DNA of 64,000 nt from Dactylonectria macrodidyma (Eukaryota > Ascomycota > Sordariomycetes > Hypocreales > Nectriaceae): NCBI GenBank assembly GCA_020744425.1, contig JAGMUV010000001.1:6944001-7008000 (forward strand), given 5' to 3'. Below the pieces are notes generated by a model. That model made no database searches. It was not told the DNA's origin and saw only the letters and a list, made by a program, of their open reading frames with translations. Of the stretch, positions 11,338 through 22,853 are shown in pieces; the stretch's first letter is position 1; each line of letters opens with the position of its first letter. A program made the position numbers and the translations under genes.

Positions 11338-12626
11338 TTAGTGACATCCGACCGCAGCCCCCTCGGGGGCATCAGTAGAAGCTCCAGCGCTGTCAGTAGA
11401 TGTTCCAGCGCTGCTAGTAGATGTTCCAGCGCTGTCAGTAGATGTTCCAGCGCTATCAGTAGAAGTTCCCTCTGGGAAGCCACCTGGAGTCCCCTGAGAG
11501 AAGCCACCCGGTGTCCCCTGAGGAGATCCAGAATCAGAGTCCCCAGAGACCTCAGTACCGCCATTTGCGCCGTAAGTGTAGGAATAAGTAGGCTCATATG
11601 ATGCCGACGTGTTAACACCAATGGTGACCCAGCCAAACAGGCCATCATCGAGATCCTCACCGAGGTAGACGTAGTTGAAGAAGGGGTCCGAAGTAGTATC
11701 CGAGACTTCTCCAGAGACGACGCGGTCATCCGCATTTTCTGTGATGCTGATGTTGTTGAGATTGTACGGATACGTAGCTTCGACCTCATTGATGAGGTCC
11801 TGATCCCAGAACAGCTGTCCGATGTGTGCAACATAACCGGACGTGATGGTGTTGTTTGGTAGCATAGTTGCGTTTATCCAGGCAACCTGTCATCTAAGTT
11901 AGCATCTACAAGAGCAGCAGAGAGATGTGAAGGCATTATATGGGTGCATACCATATGGTGGTGAGTTGCTCGGCCCTCGTAGTGTCCCGGGAAAACACTC
12001 AAGAATTGCACAACACCCTCGTCATCTGTCTTTTGAATTCCACGTAAGAATGTTGCGTTGAGATTGGAAGTATCGGCAGTATTGCCATTGCCTTCAGCAA
12101 CCAAGCCTGAGTAGACACCAGTCGAGTTGCAGTTCCAGATATCCCAGTACAAATCGGTCAATGGCTCACACGTCTCGACATCGATGAACTGGCCCTCAAT
12201 CACAATGGGGACTCCTGGTTCGTCATCCCGTACGTTGTTGCGGATCAGTTCGCCCTTGACATAATATGGTCCAATTTCTCCCTCCGGGTTCAAAATGCAA
12301 GTGTGATTAGATCCGAAAACCGTCTCATCACTGGAGTCGATGGCAATATCAGATCTCGAGTCGGTCAAATTATGCCCGACTCCAGTAGCACTGGCCCGTT
12401 TACTCTTCCGGTGAGCAGTAACAGTGTCGAAACGCCGAGCTATAGCGCGCTCTTTAAGGGCTCGGAAAGACGGATGGTTGGCACAGGATTCGAGGCCACG
12501 GCGTACGGACAAATGGTGGTCCTGGCGGGCGGAAAGAAGCTTTGCAGTGGCCCCTTCATGATGTTCACCTGGATGACCAGTAACGAAGGGGGCAGCGATA
12601 GCCACAAGAGCAAGTGAGAAGTGCAT
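11338..12626 (-). CDS. Secreted intradiol ring-cleavage dioxygenase
   Basis: Two exons (12626-11952 and 11886-11338) separated by a 65-bp intron (GTATGC...GACAG) encode 407 aa. MHFSLALVAIAAPFVTGHPG is a signal peptide; the next ~100 residues are basic and probably a pro-region. The catalytic domain carries the family landmarks in order: CILNPEGEIGPYYV (first Tyr ligand), DIWNCNSTGVYSG (second Tyr), TFLRGIQKTDDEG, and FPGHYEGRATHHHM with the His ligands for non-haem Fe(III). The family cleaves catechol-type rings between the two hydroxyls; secreted fungal members are thought to act on lignin- or plant-derived aromatics. The C-terminus carries Gly/Pro (GTPGGFS) repeats and a Ser/Thr/Ala repeat, probably an O-glycosylated tail, ending AVGCH. 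It lies alone on its strand here. Confidence 0.92.
11372..11470. repeat. 21-bp tandem repeat coding for 7-residue STDSAGT units
   Basis: Four full units and one partial unit with a 21-bp period begin near 11372, 11393, 11414, 11435 and 11456. The shared core on the plus strand is GTAGATGTTCCAGCGCT with few changes. It is inside the last exon of the dioxygenase gene and codes for repeated S/T-D/S-S-A-G-T/A units, so copy number may vary without breaking the frame. Confidence 0.9.
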
Positions 12627-14646
12627 GTTGTTTAGATGGGAAGAGAGTTGACAGAATGAAGGTGGGACTTGAATGAGGAACGAATTCTAGGTGAAGCAGT
12701 GATTGATTTACTTCACCAAAAACGAGACAACATTGCTTTTATATTTGAAGTCTTGAGCAGCAGACGGTTTAGATGTCCAGATACTCGTTCAGCAAGCATT
12801 CGCCAATCCCAACCGACACGCAATCCTCAACCAAGTATCTGCAGGCCCAAGCAATGCTGCAATGCTGCAAGTACTCGTGATTCAAGAAACAACTCGACAA
12901 TGCAAACTAGAGAGTTCAGATTGACAAGGAAACGAGCAAGGATTTGGCATACTAACTCCTAAAAGCTGAAGCGGGGAAATGACGAAACTGTACCGTAGCC
13001 GCTTTGGACGGCCTACGTGGGCGACGCGTCATGTAATCCCGGTATTTTGGATTGGCTGTTCACCCTCGGACCAAGAAATTCAGCGAATCATCAGCTTCTC
13101 ATTATGAATCGCTCCCAGGGCGGAGGACCGAGATTGCGTAAGAGATGGTGGAGGAATCTGCCTGCCATGTGAATGAGATCTCATGACGGTGAAGACCAAG
13201 GTGAAGCCGGGTGTTGATCGACATTTCAGGATTGGTTTAGTGTCCCACCTACGTGAACGCGCGGCAGCTACTTGATCAAAAAAATAGTCGTTGGCAGGCC
13301 AGTTTGGATTCCGAATGCGTGATTCCTTTTCGATATCTTAATTACAAGATCGAATTTGAGTATTAGATTACAGAAGCAATGTACCATGCAGACCTATGCT
13401 GTACGGCGTCCGTATATCCTCCAAGAACATGTAATGCGGTAAAGTTACATGCGGCTTTGCATCATCATTCTTCATAGCGAACTCCTGGGTTACTTGATGT
13501 GATCCATCCTGCCATGAATGGCATACGCAGCCAAACGCCACAGCAATTGCTGTCGTAACATCGTTTCAAAGACAGATTGCCAGACCAGTAAGATCGTCGG
13601 ATTCTCTATTCACATGTAATATAGGGTTTCACTTTCGCCCCGTTAGGTTGACGTCCGCTCCGCGTGTTCATGAGCTCCGGGTAATCTCAACCCGATTGGA
13701 GTAAAGTTGAGAATGATCGACAGTTTTGAGATTAGAGGAGCTGGAACTCGAATCTAGCTATATCAAGCCCAGTCACAACCCTTCTCTTCCAAAGCTAGGG
13801 TTACAATCTGGGGGAGCTACTCAAACTGTAATTACAGGGTACAAGATTCTCTGCATCAACATCGCGGCTGGCATTTTCCTAACAGAATCTGATTACCTAT
13901 TCCCGATATTGCTCAAAAACACGAGTATTCAGAGTATCATAGGCGTGAATGAACAACAGCAATAGTCGTCACCTATTCTACATTGAAAGGCCTCATCGGT
14001 CAACCGGGGGGTGGGGGTGCTCTCATTCTTGGTTAACGTAAGTCAATCTACCGTCTCCTTATTGACAATCAGCAGGCTAGATGTTTCCACTTGAATAAAA
14101 AGCTAACCTAGCGAATCAACTTTCCAGAATAGCCTCTGATTCCCATGACTGGAACCCGATACCCATGTGTTCTGCTGCAGAGCAAAATAATCACGTTCAG
14201 ATGTGAAGTTGTGGCAGGTTTCTATTGCCATTCCTAAGGCAATTGATGCCCTGCCTAGCCTAATAAGGCGCTGGAAGTTCAAACAAATTGAGTCATGATT
14301 GCATCGATGCAAGAAAATGGGAATGTTCTTCTCAGAAATATGTGAAATTTCTGGGGGTTTCCTTTTCCCAATGCACCAGTTCTTGGCTTAAGGGCCGTCC
14401 GATGAGATCTTAAAAACTGCCCACTTCGGTACGATCGGGCGAATCCTTCGCGCATTGCCCTGTAGGAAATCGCCACGTCAGCTTACCCAACCCCGCTGCG
14501 TCATAGTGCTTACTGTTTTCACTTGGCTGCACTTCGAGAGCGTTTCTTGTGAACCCAAAGTGAGGCTTTGTTTCCCTGAGACAGTTGAATTGAGAAGGGG
14601 TTTATTTGGACTCTGAATTATTTCGACCTCGCCCTTTGCTTACGAG
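12627..14646. other. Long intergenic region without a recognised gene
   Basis: Two kilobases between the divergent dioxygenase and GNAT genes. ORFs near 12669-12962, 13726-13965 and 14103-14476 lack domain content. No transposon ends or long repeats could be seen by eye. It should hold both promoters. Confidence 0.5.
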
Positions 14647-15735
14647 ATGACTGACCAAACCGAGAGCAACCCGAAGACGAAGTCTGCTGGGCATGACATC
14701 AAAGATTTCACCAGCTCCGACGAAGACTTTGGGAAAGTATGGCAAATGTGGCAAACCATCTTCCCTCATTGGCCGATCGAGCGAGAGCGGTTGGAAAGGA
14801 TTCTCCATCAACTTCCAGGCCATCATTCTATCCACGATAAAGGCTTCTGCCTATCCTATCTAGCGGATGGAGGTCATGGAAAGATTTCTGTCATTGGCGT
14901 CATGCCAGAATATCGTCGCAAAGGGCTCGGTACTGCGTTCATGGAAAAGGCACAGGCGGAGTTGCGAAACGCAGCTCAGGCGAACGAAGGGGGTGAGCTG
15001 AAGTCTTTGGTGATTGGATCTCTGACACCCCGATTCTGGCCTCAGTTGCCGGTGGATTTTCCACAAGAAGTGAAAGACTTCTTTATCCACAGAGGTATAT
15101 GACGATGTCCCGCCGATCCTCTGATCAAGAGTGCTGATCAAGTGCAGGTTTCCATAAATCCACAGAACCGGGAGTTCGGGACCTCTACAAAGATATTCGA
15201 AGCAGCATTGCGCCACCTGAAGTTCTGGAGAAAGTCGCAAAGACGAATCTCAGATTCTCTCCCTGGTCACCAGAACTGTACGAAGAATGCATGACGAAGC
15301 AACGAGCAAATTTCGTGAGTCCACTCTGAGACACATACCTAGTTACGTTGACTGACCTGCATCTAGACCTGGGGTCAGGCATACGAAGTTCTCGCAGCCT
15401 ACGGTCAACACCATGAAATCTTGGTTGCCTTTGATCCTGATACCAATGCGCAAATCGGATGGACATTGATGTGTTCTCCCACGGCCATCATCAACAACGT
15501 TTTCGCATTCTTGCCTCTGGCGCCATCTAAAGAGAAGACGGGATTAATTGCTGCTGTTGGTGTGGATGAAAGCGCAAGAGGGAAAGGCGTGGGATTGGCA
15601 ATGATGGTAAAGGCGCTGGAGAGTATGCGCGAGAGAGGCGTCGAGGGCGTGTTCATTGACTTGGTTGCGATACGAGGATTCTATGAACAGTTGGGATTTG
15701 AGACATTCTGGGAATACGAGGGTTATGTTTGGTGA
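14647..15735 (+). CDS. Double-GNAT-domain acetyltransferase-like protein
   Basis: Three exons (14647-15094, 15148-15314, 15367-15735) give 327 aa; introns GTATAT...TGCAG and GTGAGT...TCTAG keep the frame. The first half contains KISVIGVMPEYRRKGLGTAF, a GNAT motif A acetyl-CoA pyrophosphate loop (R-R-K-G-L-G). The second half repeats the plan with AAVGVDESARGKGVGLAMM and ends with RGFYEQLGFETFWEYEGYVW, the usual beta-strand and C-terminal lobe. The first domain has a truncated-looking N-terminal substrate part. Tandem GNAT proteins of this type are widespread in fungi with few known substrates; an N-acetyltransferase acting on an amino sugar or small amine is possible. No gene partner nearby explains the substrate. 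Confidence 0.88.
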
Positions 15736-16358
15736 CGGAATAAATCTAGCATTTGTAGGTCATAGTCTAACTGCGACAATTTTTTTTAGAGTGGTTGCTC
15801 TTATTACCACTGTGATCTGACGCATTAGACGTGTAGCGAATTCTGGTGCAATGTGGTCAGCAATGATGAAAATTGCGCGAGTAAGCTAACCCGTCGTCAC
15901 AGGGTACGTTTGCTACCTTCAATTAGTCAGGGCTCGTGCTTCGATGCTTCGGCCTTGCTCGGTAGTCCATAGTGCGAGCATGGCACAAACCCATGCCAGA
16001 CGATGATAGGCTAAATGCATTATTAATTTCATATGCTTACACAAGTCTGCATATTACTCATGCCGGGCAGCCGAGAAGGGTTTCGGCGTGACTGATCTCT
16101 CATCGGTGGAGATAGCCGGATATGATCAAATCCCGAAGACCGAGCTTGGATTAGGAAGCTGGGTTGATGTGGGCTGTAGCAGGTCTGTGAACGAGACGAA
16201 CTCATGGCTTTAATCAGCAAGTGACGTCTAAGAGTCTACTCTTGAAAATGTATATCATCTCAATCTGCTCAGTTCAATTGCTAGCCCTTTTTTGTAGTTC
16301 AAATCAAGAGTTTGCATTTTTACCAACAGGCACACATTACAACAGCGCACCAGTTCTA
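15736..16358. other. Intergenic, no gene recognised
   Basis: Between the GNAT gene and the SRR1-like gene. The reading frame of the next gene is open upstream of the chosen ATG to 16221, so part of 16248-16358 may belong to that gene. Confidence 0.4.
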
Positions 16359-17306
16359 ATGTCGCTTACAATTACAACGCGTCCCGCAGCGAGCTGGGAT
16401 ATCAGCAACAGTACGCCTCTTCTAGACTGAGCCTACTGCCACGAGAATGAAAACTTACGCGAAATTTTAGGGGACCCAGCACTTGCACCACGCGAACCCC
16501 GGTTGAAACACAACTCAACCAATGCAACCCCAAACGGCCGAAATGCCAAGGGAAAGACATCCTCGAAACAGGTTCGACAATTGAGTTCTCTCTACGAGGA
16601 AGCCAAGCATCTGTTCTACCAGTCGGCTCTGTCAGAGTCATTCGAGGCTATGCTCCGAGCCAAGAATCGTCCACGAGTCAATAAAGCAGTATCTCTGGGA
16701 CTCGGCACCTTAGCGCCGTCCAAGTTCCAATCCCGCCGAATGAAGCAACTTGTTATTTTTATCGCCATTGCGTCGTATTTAGGTTTAACGTCAGATGACT
16801 CTGGAGCCGGGGCACTTTATGCTCAAGATCCAACCTTTACTAAGACCGATGAGGAGTTTCTCGCAAGCCTCGGAATCCAGATCCTAAAAACACCATCCAT
16901 ATACGATCTTGGAGAGGCGGGGCGTACGATTGATGGGAATACAGTTGTGTACAGCCCAATCCTCACAATTGCTGCATACACGCGATTGTTCACCCCGCTG
17001 TCAGAACAGTCAGTGGAGAGTTCTGGCATAGATGCCTTACCACTTCTCATCGGCGACGACTTTAACGCTTTGAGAATGAAATGGGAGAGGCGCACTACAG
17101 AGTATAAAATTGTCGAGGAAGTTATGAAGACGATGAAGGCGAGGGCTTTCCAGCGCCGCGCAGTCGGAGGAGAAGGGTTCTGGGAAGAGGCGGATAACAC
17201 ATTCCCGATGGCAGTTTATTGGGGACAGACTGGTAGAGGGAGGGCCACGGAGAGGGGAGCGCAAAAAGAGGGTGTGGCTGTTAAGGCTAGGAGAGGGAAG
17301 CTTTGA
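16359..17306 (+). CDS. SRR1-like domain protein
   Basis: Two exons (16359-16410 and 16471-17306) join to 295 aa through an intron GTACGC...TTTAG that keeps the frame (S-N-R-D-P-A-L). The core motif AVSLGLGTLAPSKFQSRRMK, the following hydrophobic helix and YAQDPTFTKTDEEFLASLGI match fungal SRR1-like proteins, named after the plant circadian-clock and light-signalling protein SRR1. The domain looks complete, ending near MAVYWGQTG. The start is uncertain: the first exon is open further upstream, with another ATG at 16248, and sequence such as FLPTGTHYNSAPV before the chosen ATG looks coding. Molecular function of the family is unknown in fungi. Confidence 0.75.
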
Positions 17307-17502
17307 AAGTGAAGCTTTGACAAGGGCTTAGGGAGACGAAAGCTGCAACCAGATTTGGAATTAGCGAAGTTAGCATTCATGCCACTGCATTCAAAGAGCG
17401 ATATAGGCATAGCGTTGGAGTTGATAGCATCTTGGAGAACATGAATTACAAGAAGGTATTTCCATACATACATCATCCGTCTCTCATGTTCACATTTCGA
17501 TT

Positions 17503-17786
17503 CTAAGCGACAAGTGGCTCAGCACTGGAAGAGAATGCATGGATGTCAATCCAGCCAGTGTCTCTGGCACCTACCCTAAACGCCCCCGAAATCCAGTTGC
17601 TGGGGCAGAGAGACTCAACCTCATCCTGGATCTTTGAGTATTGCAAATGAGTACGACCGAAAATAAATGATTGTGGGCCGTATGGCATAATTTCTTCACG
17701 AAATGTCTGATCGAACTGGCAGAGAATATTTGCAAATAAACATGATGGTTCTGAGAAACGCCATGCAAAGAAGAGGCATTCAGCAC
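17503..17786 (-). CDS. Possible exon of an unrecognised protein
   Basis: An open frame with protein-like composition (LFFAWRFSEPSC, MPYGPQSFIFGRTHLQYS, SNWISGAFRVGARDTGWIDI) ends at a TAG/TAA-bounded stop at 17503. A TCTGTAG just before it (minus strand) could be a 3' splice site, and an ATG-CGT-AAA-ATC-TTG exon followed by GTGAGT near 18030-18046 could supply the start, but the intron would be about 240 bp. I do not recognise the family. It could equally be a relic or a chance ORF. Confidence 0.25.
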
Positions 17787-18853
17787 CTTCTACAGACAAC
17801 GACAAAAATTCGAGAAAAAGAAAGAAAATGAGCTAATTTCTCAATCGGGATTCGGCGTAGTAGATACCGAGGCTTGAGTCTTAATGCTTTTAATTGGACA
17901 TGCAAGTAGATTACTGGAATCTGATTCTGTATCCTTATGCAAATTTCCAATCTGGTGAAGCGGGGCCTCGCTGCTCGGTTCAAGCGTCGACGAGATGAAA
18001 TGTCGGAATTAAAGTGGAAAATTAACTCACCCAAGATTTTACGCATATAGTCACGATTAAGACGTTTAGAGTAGCAGAATAACTTGTGACAGGTGACAGG
18101 CGAGACGCGACGTAGAAACTCACCCCCATTATTAATAGCAGCCGCAGAGCCAAGCTGAGTGAAGCTGTACGCGCCAGGGGAGAGATGAGACGAAAAAATA
18201 GCCCCTACTTCCTTTTAGAGTTGATTTTAGGGAGTCATTTGACTGGATTTAGCGAAAATTGGCGTTGTTTAGCCCCACCGCGGTTCAGACGTCTCAACCT
18301 CTGTAAGATCGTCTCGATGAAACTAGGAGCTTCAGTAACAAACCCCTGTCGATCCGGTTTCCAGCTGCGCGGTTGTAGGCGCGTTGCATTCCCTTTTGAC
18401 GTCTTCTTTGAGCATGATGAGCGAAGCACCGTATCCCAAAAATGCACTTGGCAGTATCAGAACCATTCTTCTGGGGCAATTGACGCCCATGGGCCTTGGC
18501 TGCTTCGTCTCACCACCCCCATGTTCGTACCTGTTGCCGAGACTCGCTTATGAAGGAGCGCAGGGCAATGCGGCAAAACAGGACAACAGCTTCAGGCCTG
18601 GTCTAATGTAGGAAACCATCGCCGCCTGTCGAGTTTCGATCCTCGAGATCACGCCAAAGCCGTCGACTATGAAAGCAGCTGGACGCCCGGCTTCAATCAC
18701 ATCTCCATCAACTCAACAACATCCTCCATCAACCCAATCCTCAGTCAGCTGCGCTGCATCTTCACTTCTTTGTTCTACATTCAACGGTCTGCGACCCTAA
18801 ATTCTTCCATTCAACCTTAAAAAACACACCCCAAACACCCTCAACAATCCATC
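17787..18853. other. Unassigned region and promoter of the small secreted protein gene
   Basis: Scattered short frames on both strands (18185-18611) have no recognisable domain. The last ~120 bases before 18854 are C/T-rich (runs such as CATCAACTCAACAACATCC and ATTCAACCTTAAAAAACAC), the pyrimidine-rich leader typical of well-expressed fungal genes. Confidence 0.45.
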
Positions 18854-19402
18854 ATGAAGTTCTCTCTCATCACCTTCGGCCTTGTCGCCCTTGTCTCCGC
18901 CTCACCCTTGAGTAAGCGAGCTGTCTTCAGCACCACCTCTTACGACGACCTCTCAATCAGTGGAGGAGTGGCCGGAAACGCCCAACAAGAGGCCCTGCAG
19001 AAGCTGGCTGGCCTGCCCGACGACCTCTCGACCGTCGAAGAGTCTGACTTGGATTTCCTCAACAGCGTCAACCAGATCGCCAATGACGCAGAGACAGACG
19101 CGTTTAACGTCGCCATCGATGCAGCCGAGGGCGAAGAGGCCGATGCTCTCCAGGTAAGATACCATTCAAATGATCTCGAGAACCTTTCTAACCAGTCTGT
19201 AAAATAGCGAGGCAAGATCAAGAACAAGGTCCTGAAGCTCACCGCTACCATCCTGAAGCTCGAAGCTCAGCAGGCGCAGGGCGAAGATGTGTCCGAGAAG
19301 CTCGCAACAGAGCAGCAGAAGCTCCAGAACAACATTGACCAGGATGAGGAGGCAGCTGGTCTAGCCTCGACCTTCCTCTCATTTGATGCCACCACCGACT
19401 AA
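18854..19402 (+). CDS. Small secreted protein
   Basis: Two exons (18854-19153 and 19208-19402) with an intron GTAAGA...AATAG code for 164 aa. MKFSLITFGLVALVSASPLS is a clear signal peptide, and LSKR just after it is a Kex2-type processing site. The mature part (~140 aa) is acidic, Ala/Gln/Glu/Leu-rich, without Cys or Trp, and the second half (KIKNKVLKLTATILKLEAQQ) reads like an amphipathic helix or coiled coil. The size and secretion signal fit a small secreted protein, possibly an effector or cell-wall protein, but absence of cysteines argues against a classical apoplastic effector. It is preceded by a strong-looking pyrimidine-rich leader. No family recognised. Confidence 0.88.
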
Positions 19403-19904
19403 AGCACACAATCATGAGATGGTAGGGGCTGTCTCCCGAGACTTGCTCTGACAAGATGTAGTATAGTAAATAATAATACATAAAGGGCAACAACCGTCAA
19501 TACTTGAACTGCATTGATGCACAGTGTTCTGAGGACAACCTGTAACAATTTGGAGTGTTAGTAGGTAGGTATAGAAGGCCACAGGTGTCACAACCCATGT
19601 CGAGACCTATAGATGACTAGGCGGTCAGAGCTAGCAGAACCTCAGTTAATTATATATATTACTGCACTTAGACTAATAGAAGTGACTAATAGTTTAAGTA
19701 ATCTCATTTGAAACTAAGTTTAAGAGCCTTTAGGTTTTTACCAAATACTGAATGTGTAGTTAACTAAGGATAATATGTTTAAATATGTAATTCTCTAGCT
19801 ATTAATATAACTTACCTATTTATATTTACTTTAAGTTAATTATTATTAAGATTATAGTCCTTAGCAGCACATACTTAGAGGGGGACTAGAGGTTAAACAG
19901 TTTA

Positions 19905-19936
<32 letters not shown>

Positions 19937-20414
19937 GTAATAGTAAGAATAACAGTATGAGGTAGTGAGACCATTAGATAGAAAGGGAATAGGGTGTGTG
20001 ACGGGGTGGAGAAGGTATATGATACATATCCACGCTAATTTTGTGCGGAAAAAGTATCACATTCGCGTCACCGATGAGGGCCTAAGGACAGTCGCTGCTT
20101 CGTCTTGGGCTTAATCATATTCAGGTCGCATATGGGGGGTTTGGGCGTTTAGTCGGCTTTGGGGGCACCGCATCCGACTAGTCTGGCATTAATGAAGATG
20201 GGCTGTAGATCGTGTTTGCGATCCTCGAGCTTCTCTGGATGCTGGATGAATGACATTCGGAGCAACGTTGGAGGGGGGGTTGACTCCATGAGAGCCGCGA
20301 ATTACCGTGTGACAACCAAACAACAAAATTCTCTTTGCAGGTTGATAGCCTAGGTAGATACTGTATGAATATATGAGAAATTCTCTTCTTTTGGCGCATT
20401 ATTTAATTTCCTCC
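19403..20414. other. AT-rich, repeat-like block
   Basis: From about 19560 to 19990 the sequence is markedly AT-rich with many TA steps (for example TTAATTATATATATTACTG near 19644), has no ORF, and includes an (AAT)n microsatellite. This composition contrasts with the flanking genes and resembles an old transposon remnant altered by repeat-induced point mutation. No terminal repeats were identified. From 20000 to 20414 composition returns to normal without a gene. Confidence 0.5.
19905..19936. repeat. (AAT)n microsatellite
   Basis: About ten consecutive AAT/TAA units inside the AT-rich block. Confidence 0.95.
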
Positions 20415-22307
20415 GACCTTATAAGGCGCCGGCGCCATTTTATGGTGCGGGAGACGGACCTCACGGGGAAGAACTTGAGCTTTTCGAGACCTCCAAGGAA
20501 ACTGCCGAACAGTTCAAGCTTTCTCATGGCGAAAAGGTCGATATCCTCGAGATTCCCGAGACTGGCCAATATGTCGTTCATATCAAAAAAGGCGCTACAC
20601 TTTGGATTCCAAAGGCTCTTCGCTTTGACCCCCTAGTTGCGGGCCAGATTCCAACAGGCTGGGATGCCGGACAATATGGCATTCCGAAGGACATTGTGTC
20701 CCAAGTGGACCCTGTAACCCTTTACGTTCTTGTTTCTGTTTTTGAGACCCTCATTTCTTGCGGCATTACGGATCCTTATGAGTTTTTACAAGTACGTCCA
20801 TATTTCTGAGCTGGGCAACTGCGTTGGCTCTGGTATGGGTGGTGCAGCAGCTCTCCGCGGCATGCATAAGGACCGATTCTTGGACAGGCCGCTGCAGAAT
20901 GACATTTTCCAAGAAGCTTTTGTCAACACTATGTCTGCCTGGGTCAACATGTTGTTACTCTCCTCGTCAGGTCCGATCAAAACCCCTACTGGAGCCTGTG
21001 CTACTGCGGTTGAGTCCCTTGAAATGGGCTACGGAACCATCATTCAAGGAAAAGCTCGCGTCTGCTTCGTTGGGGGCTTTGACGACCTTGGAGAGGAAGG
21101 ATCATATGAGTTTGGGAACATGGGCGCGACAAGCAATACTGTCAAGGAATTTACTCATGGGCGCGCTCCTCGAGAGATGTCACGCCCTGCTGCGTCAACA
21201 AGAGGCGGATTTATGGAGCCCCAGGGCTGCGGAACCCAAATCATCATGACAGCGAAGCTAGCTTTAGAAATGGGCGTTCCTATCTATGGCATCGTTGCGC
21301 TAACGACTACCGCTTCTGATAAGATTGGACGATCCATTCCAGCGCCAGTCCAAGGTATTCTCACAATTGCACGCGAGAAGACAAGCAACAAGTTCCCCAA
21401 CCCTCTACTGGATATCCGTTACCGTCGCCGCCAGATTACGCAACGGAAAAAGGAAATTCAGAAATGGAAAGCGTCTGAGCTTAAGGTTCTCTACCATGAG
21501 ATGGAAGCAACGAAGACTCAGGGCGTCCCTGGTTCTGACTATTTCCAGGACCGCGCCAGACACATTGAGAAGGAGGCAGCTAGGGAAGAAGAAGAGCTGC
21601 TCCAAAGCATGGGAAATCACTTTTGGAGAGAAGATCCGAGTATTGCGCCCATTCGTGGAGCTCTTGCTACTTGGGGGCTCACTATTGATGATGTTGCTAT
21701 TGCTTCACTCCACGGCACTTCCACTCAGGTCAACGAAAAGAACGAATCATCTGTTATTCAACAGCAATTACAGCACTTAGGTCGTGAAAAGGGAAATCCA
21801 GTTATAGCTGTCTTCCAAAAACACCTCACTGGCCATCCTAAAGGTGCTGCGGGAGCCTGGATGTTGAACGGGTGCCTCCAGATACTTGGCACAGGGCTTA
21901 TTCCCGGTAATCGAAATGCTGATAATGTCGAACCTACCATGGAGGAGTTTGATCACATTGGCTTCCCTTGTCGCAATATCCAGACTGATGGGGTTAAGGC
22001 GTTCTCCCTCACTTCATTCGGCTTCGGCCAGAAGGGAGCACAAGCGGTTGGCATGCATCCGAAATATCTCTTTGCTGTTCTGGGCGAAGATCCTTACACT
22101 GAATATTGCACCAAGGCCACTGCCCGTCAGAGGAAAGCGTGCCGCTATTTCCACAATGGTTTCATTAACAACAGTTTATTTGCCGGAAAATCTCACGCTC
22201 CTTATAGTGATGATCAGCTAAGTAGCGTCCTCTTAAACCCTAAGCCTCGAGTGACGGAGGACAAGGCGTCTGGAGAATTGAGATATGATACCAACCCAAC
22301 GGCGTAA
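20415..22307 (+). pseudogene. Truncated fatty acid synthase alpha subunit: ketoacyl synthase part, frameshifted
   Basis: From about 20440 one frame reads [39 protein letters not shown] and ITDPYEF, then the frame shifts at a T5 run (20783-20787; T4 would restore it) and continues as [16 protein letters not shown]. This is the ketoacyl-synthase region of fungal FAS alpha. The KS is otherwise well kept: active-site Cys in [12 protein letters not shown], His in [15 protein letters not shown], and [16 protein letters not shown]. Everything N-terminal (malonyl/palmitoyl transferase share, ACP, ketoreductase) is missing. The frame ends at TAA 22307 after [20 protein letters not shown], without the C-terminal phosphopantetheinyl transferase domain of primary-metabolism FAS. 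It is therefore a fragment. A possible source is a secondary-metabolism FAS, which is inference. The 3' frame (ATG 20777) is still long and open. Confidence 0.85.
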
Positions 22308-22853
22308 TCTGTGGCAAGATGAGATCCTAACTTCTAGGATGAAGGAGGGTTGACTAGCCATGGAGAGTTAAGCGCAGCAAATAATCACCAGACAGAAGGG
22401 GGCGATAATTGATAACAATATCACTCTATCTACCCGCCCTTGACATATTTTCCTTGATTTATTTCTCCTTGGCACCCGGTATTTGCACTGTTCCGTAATT
22501 TACTGAAGTTTCTTTTACAATGCTTCCCAGAGACCCGGCCGCCCACAAAGCGAGCGAGAAGAAAAATCCTGCTCCTAGTTAAGTTACTTTCATGCCGTAC
22601 ATTACGCAAGCCCACCACTCTGTTATCAAAGTTCTATGCGTTCCATTATGAGCTGTTTCGCCCGAAGGCGGCGTGCATCTTCAATCTCATTCACTGGTGC
22701 CACGGGGGCCTCGCCAGGGCTACCCTCCAATGCCTGTAAAGACAGAGTCTTCCTCTACAGTGAGTCCAAGCCGGAGTCGCAGCGCCTAGCAACACTGGTC
22801 GTACATCTGCTCGGGTGTTGGAATAAAGTGTCGTGACAAAATGAACACACTTG
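22308..22853. other. Intergenic, no gene recognised
   Basis: The 3' flank of the FAS fragment and the convergent 3' flank of the next gene. Small ORFs here overlap nothing recognisable. Confidence 0.5.
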
